Source of the DNA: Hyphomicrobium methylovorum
GTDB taxonomy: Bacteria; Pseudomonadota; Alphaproteobacteria; Rhizobiales; Hyphomicrobiaceae
Direction of reading: 5' to 3'
Assembly: GCF_013626205.1 (NCBI RefSeq)
Contig: NZ_QHJE01000001.1
Location: 1,833,501-1,897,500 of the forward strand
DNA length: 64,000 nt
Positions 8,875 through 17,375 of the stretch are shown in pieces. Each line of letters begins with the position of its first letter. Positions within the stretch are counted from its first letter, which is position 1. The position numbers and the translations under genes are program-made. The notes beneath the pieces are model-generated. The model made no database searches. It was not told the DNA's origin and saw only the letters and a list, made by a program, of their open reading frames with translations.

Positions 8875-9906
8875 ATGGCCATGACCGATAACTCAAACGA
8901 CAGACCTGCAGGCGACTCCCTTTCCGAGGAGGGGCGATCGTTTGGCTCCCATGGCTGGCTGCAGGTCCTGCGCGCCAAGCTTGGCTTTACTGTTCCAAAG
9001 AGCGTGCGCGACGCGCTAGAGGGTGCGCTCAAAGAGGATGCCTCGACGAGCTTCACCGATACCGAGCGGAAAATGCTCGAGCGTTTGCTGCGCTTCGGCA
9101 CAAGCCGCGTGGCCTCGATCATGGTGCCGCGTCCGGACATCACCGCGCTCGATGAAAATGAGCCGATTTCGGAACTGCTGAAGACATTCGACGATGCGGG
9201 CGTCTCGCGCATTCCGTTGTTTCGCGAAACGCTGGACGATCCGCGCGGCATGATCCACGTCAAGGATCTGTTCCGCTGGCTGATGTCGGAAGCGGTTGGC
9301 AAGCCGATCCGTCCAACGAACGGCAATACCGAGGCTGCCGCGGACATGCCAAGCATCCTCGAACTTAAGAATCTCGATCTCAGCCGCCCCATTACGACGG
9401 TGAAGATCCGGCGTCAGATTCTCTATGTGCCGCCGTCAATGCCAGCCGTCGATCTGTTGATCCGGATGCAATCGACGCGTATCCACATGGCGCTCGTTGT
9501 CGACGAATACGGCGGCACGGACGGCCTTGTGACGATCGAAGACCTTGTCGAGCAGGTCGTCGGCAACATCGAGGACGAGCACGACGACGACGAGGAAATC
9601 AACATCGTGGTCGATCCGAAGCTGGGGCTCATCGCGGCTGGGCGCACGCCGATCGAAGAATTGGAGGCCCGCCTCGGAGTGACGTTGGTTCCGGAGCGCG
9701 AGGAGAACGAGGTCGACACAATCGGCGGCTTGGTTTTCTCGATGCTGGGCCGCGTGCCCGCGCGCGGCGAACTCATTCACCATCCGATCGGAATCGAGTT
9801 CGAAATTCTCGATGCTGATCCGCGGCGCGTGAAGAAGCTCAAGATACATCCGGCGCGCACTGTTCCGCCGACCGCGAAGGCCGCCGCCGAACCGCTCAAG
9901 GCATAA
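8875..9906 (+). CDS. corC: Hemolysin/CorC-like CBS-domain protein
   Basis: A 343-residue soluble protein with two CBS domains (about residues 75-200, starting after MVPRPDI) and a C-terminal CorC/HlyC transporter-associated domain (about 240-320). Such proteins are associated with Mg/Co efflux or membrane integrity; the old hemolysin name is not a proven activity here. It has no transmembrane DUF21 part, so it is the short CorC form. ATGs at 8875 and 8881 are both possible starts. Its stop overlaps the lnt start by one base (TAATG). Confidence 0.88.
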   Translation: MAMTDNSNDRPAGDSLSEEGRSFGSHGWLQVLRAKLGFTVPKSVRDALEGALKEDASTSFTDTERKMLERLLRFGTSRVASIMVPRPDITALDENEPISELLKTFDDAGVSRIPLFRETLDDPRGMIHVKDLFRWLMSEAVGKPIRPTNGNTEAAADMPSILELKNLDLSRPITTVKIRRQILYVPPSMPAVDLLIRMQSTRIHMALVVDEYGGTDGLVTIEDLVEQVVGNIEDEHDDDEEINIVVDPKLGLIAAGRTPIEELEARLGVTLVPEREENEVDTIGGLVFSMLGRVPARGELIHHPIGIEFEILDADPRRVKKLKIHPARTVPPTAKAAAEPLKA

Positions 9907-11546
9907 TGGAGCGCGCGGCGGAAAAGCTGCCGCTCATGGCCGCGTTGAGGGCCAAGGTGGTGAGCTCGATTGGGTGGACGCGCGCGTTTCTCGCCATTGC
10001 CGCAGGTAGCCTTTCGGCATTGGCATTCGCGCCGTTTTTCGCGTCTCCCGTGTTATTTTTCACGCTGCCGGTTTTCATCTGGCTGATCGATGCAAGTTCA
10101 GGATGGCGCCAGGCGGCAACGTCTGGATGGCTGTTCGGATTTGGCTACTTCTTTTTCAGCCTGTTCTGGGTTGGTGAAGCGTTTCTTGTCGAGGCGGACA
10201 AGTTCGCATGGCTCATTCCATTCGCTATTACGCTTCTTCCGGCAGGGCTTGCCTTGTATTGGGCTGCTGCTGCTGCGACGGCTCAGCGTTTCTGGCCACG
10301 CGATCAGAGTAGCGGCGATGTCGCGCGGATTTTTGTTTTCGCGATTTCGCTCGCCGCGTTCGAGTGGCTGCGAGGCCATCTCTTTACGGGCTTTCCCTGG
10401 AACCTGCCGGGCTACGCGCTGACGTATCCGCTGCCGCTCATGCAGAGCGCGGCGATATTTGGAAGCTACGCGTTGACTGCGATTGCGTTGGTCGTATTCG
10501 CTGCGCCTCTTGTCATTCTCGGTGACAGTCGGGAGCGTCTCAGTCGGCAAACTGTTTTGCGGATTTGTGCGTTTTCGCTGCTGCCGATTGGATTGCTTTT
10601 TGGATACGGAAGCTGGCGCCTCGCGGAGCCGCAGGCGGTCGTTCCTGGCGTCAAGTTGCGGATCGTGCAGCCGAGCGTTCCGCAGCGTGAAAAGTGGATG
10701 CCGCAGTTTCAGCGCCGCATTTTCGACGATCACATCGCTCTGTCGCTTCAGGCTCCGGATGGGACGAAGGATGCGCTTGCCGGCGTTACGCATCTCATCT
10801 GGCCGGAAGCGGCGATGCCGTTCTTTCCGCTCGAAAGCCGGGAAGCGCTAGATATTCTTGCGTCCGTAGTGCCGTCGGGGACGACGCTCGTCACTGGTGC
10901 GCTGCGCCACGATCCCAATCTTGTTCCGGGCCAGCCCGTGCCGACCGGCACGCGCGCGCTCAACAGCATTCTTGCGTTCGATGAGCACGCGGATGTTGTC
11001 GCGATCTACGACAAGATCAAGCTTGTGCCGTTCGGCGAATATCTACCGATCGAACCAATGCTTTCCGCGATTGGTCTCCAGAAACTCACGTATGGCCGTG
11101 GATCGTTTTCAGCGGGCGAAGTTCCCCGCCCTCTGATGTCCATCCCCGGATTGCCGCCGGTTCTCGGGCTTGTTTGTTACGAGGTGCTGTTTCCAGGAAC
11201 TGCGGTGCAGGGCAGCGAGCGGCCAGGGCTCATCATCAATGTTACGAACGATGGCTGGTTCGGAAATACGATCGGTCCGTATCAGCATTTTTATCAAGCA
11301 CGCGTGCGCGCCGTGGAAGAAGGCACACCTCTGGTGCGGGCAGCCAACAACGGCGTCTCGGCTGTCATCGATCCTTATGGACGCGTGCTGCACGAACTTT
11401 TGCTCAACGTGCGCGGTTCCATCGATAGCGCGCTGCCTGCGTCCGTTTCACCGCCGATTTATGCGCGCGCCGGAGATTGGATGTTGGTGTTGGTGCTCGT
11501 GTTGTTCGCGGGATTTGCAGCGGGAATACGTAGAAGTACCCGTTAA
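9906..11546 (+). CDS. lnt: Apolipoprotein N-acyltransferase
   Basis: A 546-residue inner-membrane enzyme that adds the third acyl chain to the N-terminal cysteine of lipoproteins. About seven or eight hydrophobic segments fill residues 20-235 and one more lies at the C-terminus (about 520-540). The periplasmic nitrilase domain holds the catalytic triad: E301 (WPEAAMPF), K370 (YDKIKLVPFGEY) and C424 (GLVCYEVLFP). The gene ends the phoH-ybeY-corC-lnt operon. Confidence 0.95.
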   Translation: MERAAEKLPLMAALRAKVVSSIGWTRAFLAIAAGSLSALAFAPFFASPVLFFTLPVFIWLIDASSGWRQAATSGWLFGFGYFFFSLFWVGEAFLVEADKFAWLIPFAITLLPAGLALYWAAAAATAQRFWPRDQSSGDVARIFVFAISLAAFEWLRGHLFTGFPWNLPGYALTYPLPLMQSAAIFGSYALTAIALVVFAAPLVILGDSRERLSRQTVLRICAFSLLPIGLLFGYGSWRLAEPQAVVPGVKLRIVQPSVPQREKWMPQFQRRIFDDHIALSLQAPDGTKDALAGVTHLIWPEAAMPFFPLESREALDILASVVPSGTTLVTGALRHDPNLVPGQPVPTGTRALNSILAFDEHADVVAIYDKIKLVPFGEYLPIEPMLSAIGLQKLTYGRGSFSAGEVPRPLMSIPGLPPVLGLVCYEVLFPGTAVQGSERPGLIINVTNDGWFGNTIGPYQHFYQARVRAVEEGTPLVRAANNGVSAVIDPYGRVLHELLLNVRGSIDSALPASVSPPIYARAGDWMLVLVLVLFAGFAAGIRRSTR

Positions 11547-11585
11547 TCAAGTGCTTGATCAGACTGTCGCGGATCCTTTCGAAAG

Positions 11586-11614
11586 TTGACGCACGCAGTT
11601 CATGCACCTACGAA
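11586..11614 (+). promoter_or_regulatory. Sigma-70-type promoter of the PraR-like gene
   Basis: TTGACG (11586-11591), a spacer of exactly 17 bases and TACGAA (11609-11614). The translation start lies about 37-40 bases downstream, a normal leader length. Confidence 0.6.
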
Positions 11615-11650
11615 GTGTGGAACCTAATCTGATTTAACTCTTGGCTGTGC

Positions 11651-12121
11651 GTGATGGAAAACGACGTATCGTTCGACGGAGAAGCAAGCGGGGCTGCGCC
11701 TCGCGGATCGCGCCGAGCGAACCCTATGGATGTTCATGTCGGTTCACGCGTTCGTTTGCGCCGCATGCTGCTGGGAATGAGTCAGGAGAAGCTCGGTGAG
11801 CATTTGGGCCTGACGTTTCAGCAGGTTCAGAAATACGAGAAAGGCGTCAACCGTATCGGCGCCAGCCGACTGTTCGATCTCGCCAAGGTTTTGGGCGTTC
11901 CGGTGCAGTTCTTCTACGATGAAGCGCCGAGCGGCGCGCAGAAGACCGCGGGGGTGCCTGCTGCAGGTTTTGCTGAACAGCCGGACGAAAGCTACGTCGT
12001 AGACTTTCTCGGCACACGGGAAGGTTTGGAGCTGAACAAGGCGTTTGCCCGGATCGCGGACCCGAAGGTGCGCCGGTCCATCGTTGAGCTGGTGCGGTCG
12101 CTGGCGGGCGACGAGAACTAA
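11651..12121 (+). CDS. XRE-family HTH regulator, PraR-like
   Basis: A 156-residue cytoplasmic DNA-binding protein. An XRE helix-turn-helix spans about residues 27-85, with VGSRVRLRRMLLGMSQEKLG and QQVQKYEKGVNRIGASRL as its core. A Glu/Arg-rich C-terminal helix region (about 115-156) could dimerise. The sequence fits the PraR family of rhizobia, which represses adhesion, quorum-sensing and phage-related genes in some species; the targets here are unknown. The frame opens with GTG-ATG, so either codon may start it. A good promoter lies just upstream. Its place between lnt and metK is typical in this order. Confidence 0.82.
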   Translation: MMENDVSFDGEASGAAPRGSRRANPMDVHVGSRVRLRRMLLGMSQEKLGEHLGLTFQQVQKYEKGVNRIGASRLFDLAKVLGVPVQFFYDEAPSGAQKTAGVPAAGFAEQPDESYVVDFLGTREGLELNKAFARIADPKVRRSIVELVRSLAGDEN

Positions 12122-12304
12122 GGCCCAGCCGTTTATTTTTAGAATTCCAGTTTACAAAGGGGTGCGGAATTCGGTGCTCAGTTGACCGTTGCCCACAAGG
12201 CTGCGACAAACCTGCGCTTTTCCGAAGGGCCGCACCTGATACACCGGCCAGACATCCTTCCGCAGTGCACGTCAGAAACATCACCTTCAACCGTGGGGGC
12301 CACA
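12122..12304 (+). other. metK leader region, no recognised riboswitch
   Basis: 183 bases separate the PraR-like stop from the GTG chosen for metK. The first part is AT-rich (TTTATTTTTAGAATTCC at 12132-12148) and could hold a promoter. The rest is GC-rich with weak pairing (CGAAGG near 12223 with a CCTTCCG segment downstream). I looked for the conserved SAM-II and SAM/SAH cores and did not find them. Confidence 0.3.
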
Positions 12305-13510
12305 GTGGCGCGAAAGTCTTTCCTATTTACGAGCGAGTCCGTTTCTGAAGGCCACCCGGACAAGGTATGCGACCGCATTTCCGATGAAGTCGTTGACGCC
12401 TTCTATCGCGAAGGTGCGAAAGAGAAGCTCGATCCCTGGGGCATTCGCGCCGCGTGCGAGACGATGGCGACGACGAACCGGGTCATTATCGCAGGCGAGT
12501 CGCGCGGGCCGAAGGGCGTCACGGTCGAGTCGATCCAGCATCTCGCTCGCCAAGCGATCAAGGATATCGGCTACGAGCAGGATGGTTTCCACTGGGCGAA
12601 CTGCAATATCGAAGTTCTGCTGCATTCGCAGTCAGCCGATATTGCCGCCGGTGTCGATGCGCTGCAGCCGACGAACAAAGAAGAAGGCGCAGGCGATCAG
12701 GGCATCATGTTCGGATATGCCTGCAACGAAACGCCGGAGTTGATGCCGGCGCCGATCTACTACGCTCATAAAATTCTGGAAGACCTCGCGCATGCACGCA
12801 AGGCGAAGGACGGAGACGCAGCAAAGCTCGGTCCCGATTCCAAGAGCCAGGTTACGGTGCGTTACGAGAACGGCAAGCCGGTCGGCGTTACGCAGATCGT
12901 CGTTTCGCATCAGCATGTCGTTGAAGATCTGAGTTCGCGGCAGGTTCGCGATATCATCGAGCCGTATGTGCGCAAGGCTCTGCCAGACGGCTGGATCGGC
13001 AATGATGCGATCTGGCATATCAACCCGACCGGTAAATTCTTCATCGGCGGTCCGGATGGCGACACGGGCCTGACGGGACGCAAGATTATCGTAGACACTT
13101 ACGGCGGTGCCGCGCCTCACGGTGGCGGTGCGTTCTCGGGTAAAGACCCGACGAAGGTTGACCGTTCTGCGGCCTACGCGGCGCGTTATCTGGCGAAAAA
13201 CGTTGTTGCATCGGGCCTTGCCGATCGCTGCACGATCCAGCTTTCGTATGCCATCGGTGTGGCTAAGCCGTTGTCGATCTACGTCGACACGCACGGAACC
13301 GGCAAGGTGGACGAAGCGGCTATCGAAGCAGTGCTCGGCACCGTGATGGATCTGACGCCGCGTGGTATTCGCGCGCACCTCGATCTCAACAAGCCGATCT
13401 ATGCAAGAACGTCGGCCTACGGACATTTCGGACGTCCGGCTGACAAGGATGGCGGCTTCTCGTGGGAGAAGACGGATCTTGCCCCGGCAATCAGCAAGGC
13501 CATCGGTTAA
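12305..13510 (+). CDS. metK: S-adenosylmethionine synthetase
   Basis: This cytoplasmic enzyme makes S-adenosylmethionine from methionine and ATP. With the GTG at 12305 the protein has 401 residues and begins [20 protein letters not shown], the usual MetK N-terminus. An in-frame TTG at 12182 would add 41 atypical residues and is not favoured. Conserved motifs [12 protein letters not shown] and [19 protein letters not shown] are present. A strong terminator follows the stop. Confidence 0.96.
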   Translation: MARKSFLFTSESVSEGHPDKVCDRISDEVVDAFYREGAKEKLDPWGIRAACETMATTNRVIIAGESRGPKGVTVESIQHLARQAIKDIGYEQDGFHWANCNIEVLLHSQSADIAAGVDALQPTNKEEGAGDQGIMFGYACNETPELMPAPIYYAHKILEDLAHARKAKDGDAAKLGPDSKSQVTVRYENGKPVGVTQIVVSHQHVVEDLSSRQVRDIIEPYVRKALPDGWIGNDAIWHINPTGKFFIGGPDGDTGLTGRKIIVDTYGGAAPHGGGAFSGKDPTKVDRSAAYAARYLAKNVVASGLADRCTIQLSYAIGVAKPLSIYVDTHGTGKVDEAAIEAVLGTVMDLTPRGIRAHLDLNKPIYARTSAYGHFGRPADKDGGFSWEKTDLAPAISKAIG

Positions 13511-13535
13511 GTCCGGCGGCGGCTTTTCGGACTAT

Positions 13536-13563
13536 AAAAGCGGCTGCGAAAGCGGCCGTTTTT
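13536..13563 (+). terminator. Intrinsic terminator after metK
   Basis: A 12-bp stem (two G-T wobbles) pairs AAAAGCGGCTGC (13536-13547) with GCGGCCGTTTTT (13552-13563) around a GAAA tetraloop; the T run is part of the 3' arm. It sits 25 bases past the metK stop and before trmB. Confidence 0.85.
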
Positions 13564-13579
13564 CATTGGTGACAATCGC

Positions 13580-14242
13580 ATGACGACGGACGATAGACGC
13601 GAACTTCGATCCTTCGGACGCAGGCGTGGGCGAAAGCCAAGTCCGCGTCAGGCGGATTTGCTGCGCGATGATCTTCCGCGATTTGGCTTCGACGTCGCGG
13701 AATTTTCTGACGGCGGCACCGCGTGGCTTGAAATCGGCTTTGGCGGGGGCGAGCATCTGCTTTGGCAGGCGCGGAACAATCCCGGCGTTCGTATTCTGGG
13801 GTGCGAGCCCTACGAAGACGGTGTCATCAAGGTGCTGAGCGCGGTTACTGACGGCGCTCTGGAAAACGTCCGCATTCACATGGGGGATGTGCGCGATGTT
13901 CTGCGGCAGTTGCCGCAGGCTTCTCTCGACCGGGCGTTCATCCTCTTTCCCGATCCTTGGCCGAAGCGGAAGCACCGCAAGCGCAGGCTCGTCAATCCGG
14001 CGCTTTTAGATTTGCTGGCGCATGCGCTGAAGCCCGGCGCCGAATTGCGTCTGGCGACCGATATCGGCGATTATGCGCGGACGATGCTTGAATCTTTTCG
14101 CGACGAGGCGCGGTTCCTATGGCAGGCCGAAAGCCCCGAGGATTGGCGCGTTCGGCCGGATGATTGGCCGGGCACACGGTATGAGGCGAAAGCCGAAGAC
14201 GCGGGTCGGCGGCGATACTATTTCCGCTTCGTTAAGATTTGA
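13580..14242 (+). CDS. trmB: tRNA (guanine-N7-)-methyltransferase
   Basis: A 220-residue SAM-dependent enzyme that methylates G46 of tRNA variable loops. The SAM site includes LEIGFGGGEHL (about 50-60), and the family signature IFPDPWPKRKHRKRRLV is at about 118-134. It begins just after the metK terminator, so it needs either read-through or its own promoter. Confidence 0.95.
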   Translation: MTTDDRRELRSFGRRRGRKPSPRQADLLRDDLPRFGFDVAEFSDGGTAWLEIGFGGGEHLLWQARNNPGVRILGCEPYEDGVIKVLSAVTDGALENVRIHMGDVRDVLRQLPQASLDRAFILFPDPWPKRKHRKRRLVNPALLDLLAHALKPGAELRLATDIGDYARTMLESFRDEARFLWQAESPEDWRVRPDDWPGTRYEAKAEDAGRRRYYFRFVKI

Positions 14243-14256
14243 AATGCGCTGAAGCC

Positions 14257-14285
14257 TTGCGTTATCCGGCGATCTCGCCTATTTA
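14257..14285 (+). promoter_or_regulatory. Candidate promoter of the rimP-nusA-infB operon
   Basis: TTGCGT (14257-14262), a spacer of exactly 17 bases and TATTTA (14280-14285) lie between trmB and rimP, about 78 bases before the likely rimP ATG. No metY tRNA precedes rimP, unlike the E. coli operon. Confidence 0.5.
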
Positions 14286-14363
14286 GGGCTTAATTCCAAG
14301 ACTCGATAATCGAAATTGAGAGTGGACCTCCGGGCCCGCTCCAAACGGACTTTAAGCTCACGA

Positions 14364-14999
14364 ATGCCCCTTAACGAACAGACCGACACACCGTCGCCTG
14401 AGGTTGCCGTCGATACGCGCCGCTTTCTGCGCGAAACCGGCGTTGCAGCCGATGTTGCCGCGATTGTCGAGCCAGTTCTCGAAGAGATGGGATTCCGGCT
14501 GGTCCGCGTGAAGGTTCAAGGCGGGGCCGCGGATAAAATCGTGCAGCTGATGGCCGAACGCCCCGATGGCTCAATTACCATCGATGAATGCGAGGCGATC
14601 TCGAAGCGCATTTCGCCGGTTATCGACGTGGCCGATCCGGTTTCTGGAAAGTATCGACTCGAAGTTTCGTCTCCCGGTATCGATCGGCCGCTGGTGCGAC
14701 CCAGCGATTTCGAGGATTGGGCCGGTCACGAGATGAAAATCGAATTGACCGAGCCCGTTGATGGGCGGCGCAAGTTCAAGGGTGTTCTCGATGGATTCGA
14801 GGACGGTGAAGTTCGCATTACGGCTGACACCGGCGAAGAGGGTGTGCAGCATCTTGGTTTACCCGTGCATCTCATCGCAGACGCAAAACTGGTTCTGACT
14901 GACGAACTGGTTCGAGAAGCGCTGACGCGGGCGAAGGAACGCCACTCTAACCGGCCCGGAGACGGCGCCGAACTCGACGAAGACGATCTGGAGGATTGA
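14364..14999 (+). CDS. rimP: Ribosome maturation factor RimP
   Basis: This protein helps assemble the 30S subunit (binding S12). The ATG at 14364 gives 211 residues; a TTG at 14316 in the same frame would add 16 basic residues and is less likely. The N-terminal domain covers about 20-100 ([19 protein letters not shown]) and includes the signature SPGIDRPLV. The C-terminal SH3-like domain lies at about 110-180, and the tail is acidic. It is first in the rimP-nusA-ylxR-infB operon, 3 bases before nusA. Confidence 0.92.
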   Translation: MPLNEQTDTPSPEVAVDTRRFLRETGVAADVAAIVEPVLEEMGFRLVRVKVQGGAADKIVQLMAERPDGSITIDECEAISKRISPVIDVADPVSGKYRLEVSSPGIDRPLVRPSDFEDWAGHEMKIELTEPVDGRRKFKGVLDGFEDGEVRITADTGEEGVQHLGLPVHLIADAKLVLTDELVREALTRAKERHSNRPGDGAELDEDDLED

Positions 15000-15002
15000 T
15001 CT

Positions 15003-16646
15003 ATGGCCATGGCAGGCATCAGCGCCAACAGGCTTGAGCTTTTGCAAATTGCCGACGCCGTCGCGCGCGAAAAGACGATCGACAAGAAGATCGTTATCGA
15101 AGCGATGGAAGATGCAATCCAGAAGGCTGCGAAGTCGCGCTACGGAGCGGAAAACGACATTCGTTGCGAGATCGATCCCAAGACCGGCGAAGCGAAGCTG
15201 ACGCGCGTGCTTGCTGTTGTCGACGAAGTTGAGAATGACGCGACGCAAATCACCGTCGCTGATGCGCAGAAGCGCAATCCCGATGCGAAGGCTGGCGATA
15301 TGATCGCCGAAACGCTGCCGCCGCTCGAGTTTGGCCGCGTTGCCGCGCAGAACGCGAAGCAGGTGATCGTGCAGAAAGTGCGCGAAGCCGAACGCGACCG
15401 CCAGTTTGCCGAATACAAAGATCGCGTCGGAGATACGACGAACGGCACGGTCAAGCGCGTGGAATACGGCAACGTCGTTGTCGATCTTGGACGCGCCGAG
15501 GGCATCATTCGCCGCGATGAAATGATCCCGCGTGAGAACGTCCGTCTCGGTGATCGCATTCGTGCTTTCATCTATGACGTGCGCCGCGAGCAGCGCGGCC
15601 CGCAGATCTTCCTGACGCGCGCGCGTCCCGAATTCATGTCGGCATTGTTCCGCGCTGAAGTTCCGGAAATTTATGACGGTGTCGTCGAGATCAAGTCGGT
15701 TGCGCGCGATCCGGGCAGCCGTGCGAAGATTGCCGTGATTTCGAAGGATTCCTCGATCGATCCGGTCGGCGCTTGCGTCGGTATGCGTGGTGCGCGCGTG
15801 CAGGCGGTCGTCAATGAATTGCAGGGTGAGAAGGTCGATATCATCCAGTGGAATCCCGATGCAGCGAGCTTCATCGTGAACGCGCTGGCACCGGCGGAAG
15901 TCACGAAGGTGGTTCTGGACGAGGATTCAAACCGCATTGAAGTCGTCGTTCCGGAAGCGCAGCTTTCGCTTGCGATTGGGCGGCGCGGACAGAACGTGCG
16001 TCTTGCTTCGCAGCTGACCGGCTGGGACATCGATATTCTGACGGAACAGGAAGAGAGCGAGCGCCGGCAGAAAGAATTCGCTGAGCGCACGCAGCTTCTC
16101 ATGGACTCGCTCGATGTCGACGAGGTCATCGCGCAGCTTCTCGTTACCGAAGGCTTCGCGAGCATCGAGGAAGTGGCGTACGTCGATCTTTCGGAAATTG
16201 CCCACATCGAAGGTTTCGACGAGGGCACGGCCGAACAGATTCAAAGCCGCGCGCGCGAATATCTGGAGCAGCAGGAAGCCGATCGTGACGCGAAGCGTCG
16301 CGAGCTTGGCGTTGCTGATGAACTGGCGGAAATCCCGGGCGTTACCACAGCGATGATGGTGGCGTTGGGCGAAAACGGCGTCAAAACCGTTGAAGATTTT
16401 GCCGACTGTGCAACGGACGAGCTGATCGGCTGGACCGAGCGCAAGAAGGAAAAGGACGCGGAAGCCGTCAAGCATAAGGGCTTCCTCGACGGCTTCGAGC
16501 TATCGCGCACGGACGTTGAGAACATGATCATGGCTGCGCGTGTTCACGCAGGCTGGATCAAGCAAGAAGATTTGGAAAAGGAAGAGGCTGCGGCTGACTC
16601 CGAAGACACTGAAGCCACGTCGGAAGACGCTGGCGCTCAGGGTTGA
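15003..16646 (+). CDS. nusA: Transcription termination/antitermination factor NusA
   Basis: A 547-residue RNA polymerase-associated factor controlling pausing, termination and antitermination. Domain order: N-terminal RNAP-binding domain (1-130), S1 domain (about 135-200), two KH domains (about 230-350, with the GxxG-type segments [11 protein letters not shown] and AIGRRGQNV) and C-terminal helix-hairpin-helix/acidic repeats (about 360-525). An acidic tail ends the protein. GGAGG in the end of rimP provides the ribosome site. Confidence 0.96.
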   Translation: MAMAGISANRLELLQIADAVAREKTIDKKIVIEAMEDAIQKAAKSRYGAENDIRCEIDPKTGEAKLTRVLAVVDEVENDATQITVADAQKRNPDAKAGDMIAETLPPLEFGRVAAQNAKQVIVQKVREAERDRQFAEYKDRVGDTTNGTVKRVEYGNVVVDLGRAEGIIRRDEMIPRENVRLGDRIRAFIYDVRREQRGPQIFLTRARPEFMSALFRAEVPEIYDGVVEIKSVARDPGSRAKIAVISKDSSIDPVGACVGMRGARVQAVVNELQGEKVDIIQWNPDAASFIVNALAPAEVTKVVLDEDSNRIEVVVPEAQLSLAIGRRGQNVRLASQLTGWDIDILTEQEESERRQKEFAERTQLLMDSLDVDEVIAQLLVTEGFASIEEVAYVDLSEIAHIEGFDEGTAEQIQSRAREYLEQQEADRDAKRRELGVADELAEIPGVTTAMMVALGENGVKTVEDFADCATDELIGWTERKKEKDAEAVKHKGFLDGFELSRTDVENMIMAARVHAGWIKQEDLEKEEAAADSEDTEATSEDAGAQG

Positions 16647-16677
16647 CGAGGAATGTTCGGGAAGGCTGACGAGAGAC

Positions 16678-17364
16678 GTGATCACAGACGAGCAACATCG
16701 GCTTCTGCAAGACGAGAGCGACAGCATCGCTCCCGCCTCGGAGCGTCGCTGTGCCGTCAGCCGCGAAAGTCTCGATAAGTCTCTTCTCATCCGGTTCGTG
16801 TTGTCGCCCGAAGGCGTCGTGGTGCCGGATATTGACCGGCGTTTGCCAGGACGCGGCGTGTGGGTCAGCGGCATTAAGACCGTCGTCGAGACGGCTGTGC
16901 GCACAAATGCTTTTGCGCGCAGCTTAAAGACGAAAGCGGACGTGCCTGCGGATCTCGCTCAGACGGTCGAAAGTCTGCTGGTTAAGCGGGTCGCGAATAT
17001 ATTTGCTCTTGCCAATAAGGCGGGGCTTGCGATTGCGGGCTTCGAGAAAGTTTTCGCAGCTCTCGACAAGGGGTCTGTTGCGGTGGTGCTTCACGGCACC
17101 GATGCCGCGGCCGATGGATGTTCCAAGATCGACCGGAAATTTAAGGCAATTCAAGGCTCTCGCGGCGTTTTGGCACCTATCGTCCAGGTGCTGACCATAG
17201 AGCAAATGAGTTTGGCCATAGGGCGGGGAAGTGTGGTACATGCTGCACTTACACCCGGAGGCCTGTCGAAACGGTTTCTCGAGGAAGCGGAGCGTTTGTC
17301 GCGCTACCAGTCCTCCGTGACAGATGCCGCTAAGGATTTTTCTGAAGCTAAGAGCGAAGGCTGA
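16678..17364 (+). CDS. YlxR (DUF448) domain fused to an L7Ae-like domain
   Basis: About 228 residues from the GTG at 16678. The N-terminal part is a YlxR/DUF448 RNA-binding domain: RRCAVSR at 23-29 and PGRGVWV at 57-63. The second half (about 95-195) resembles the L7Ae/L30e/Gadd45 RNA-binding fold (FALANKAGLAIAGFEKV, then AVVLHGTDAA). In Bacillus these are two separate genes (ylxR and ylxQ) between nusA and infB; alphaproteobacteria often carry them fused, as here. YlxR is tied to RNase P or ribosome function in some bacteria. No ATG exists between the nusA stop and the conserved region. Confidence 0.85.
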   Translation: MITDEQHRLLQDESDSIAPASERRCAVSRESLDKSLLIRFVLSPEGVVVPDIDRRLPGRGVWVSGIKTVVETAVRTNAFARSLKTKADVPADLAQTVESLLVKRVANIFALANKAGLAIAGFEKVFAALDKGSVAVVLHGTDAAADGCSKIDRKFKAIQGSRGVLAPIVQVLTIEQMSLAIGRGSVVHAALTPGGLSKRFLEEAERLSRYQSSVTDAAKDFSEAKSEG

Positions 17365-17375
17365 ACGGATAACGC

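Noticed and set aside
12132..12150. TTTAGAA half-site before metK as a second Irr box
   Set aside because: The second half-site (TTCTAAA) is missing, so it is not a palindromic ICE box.
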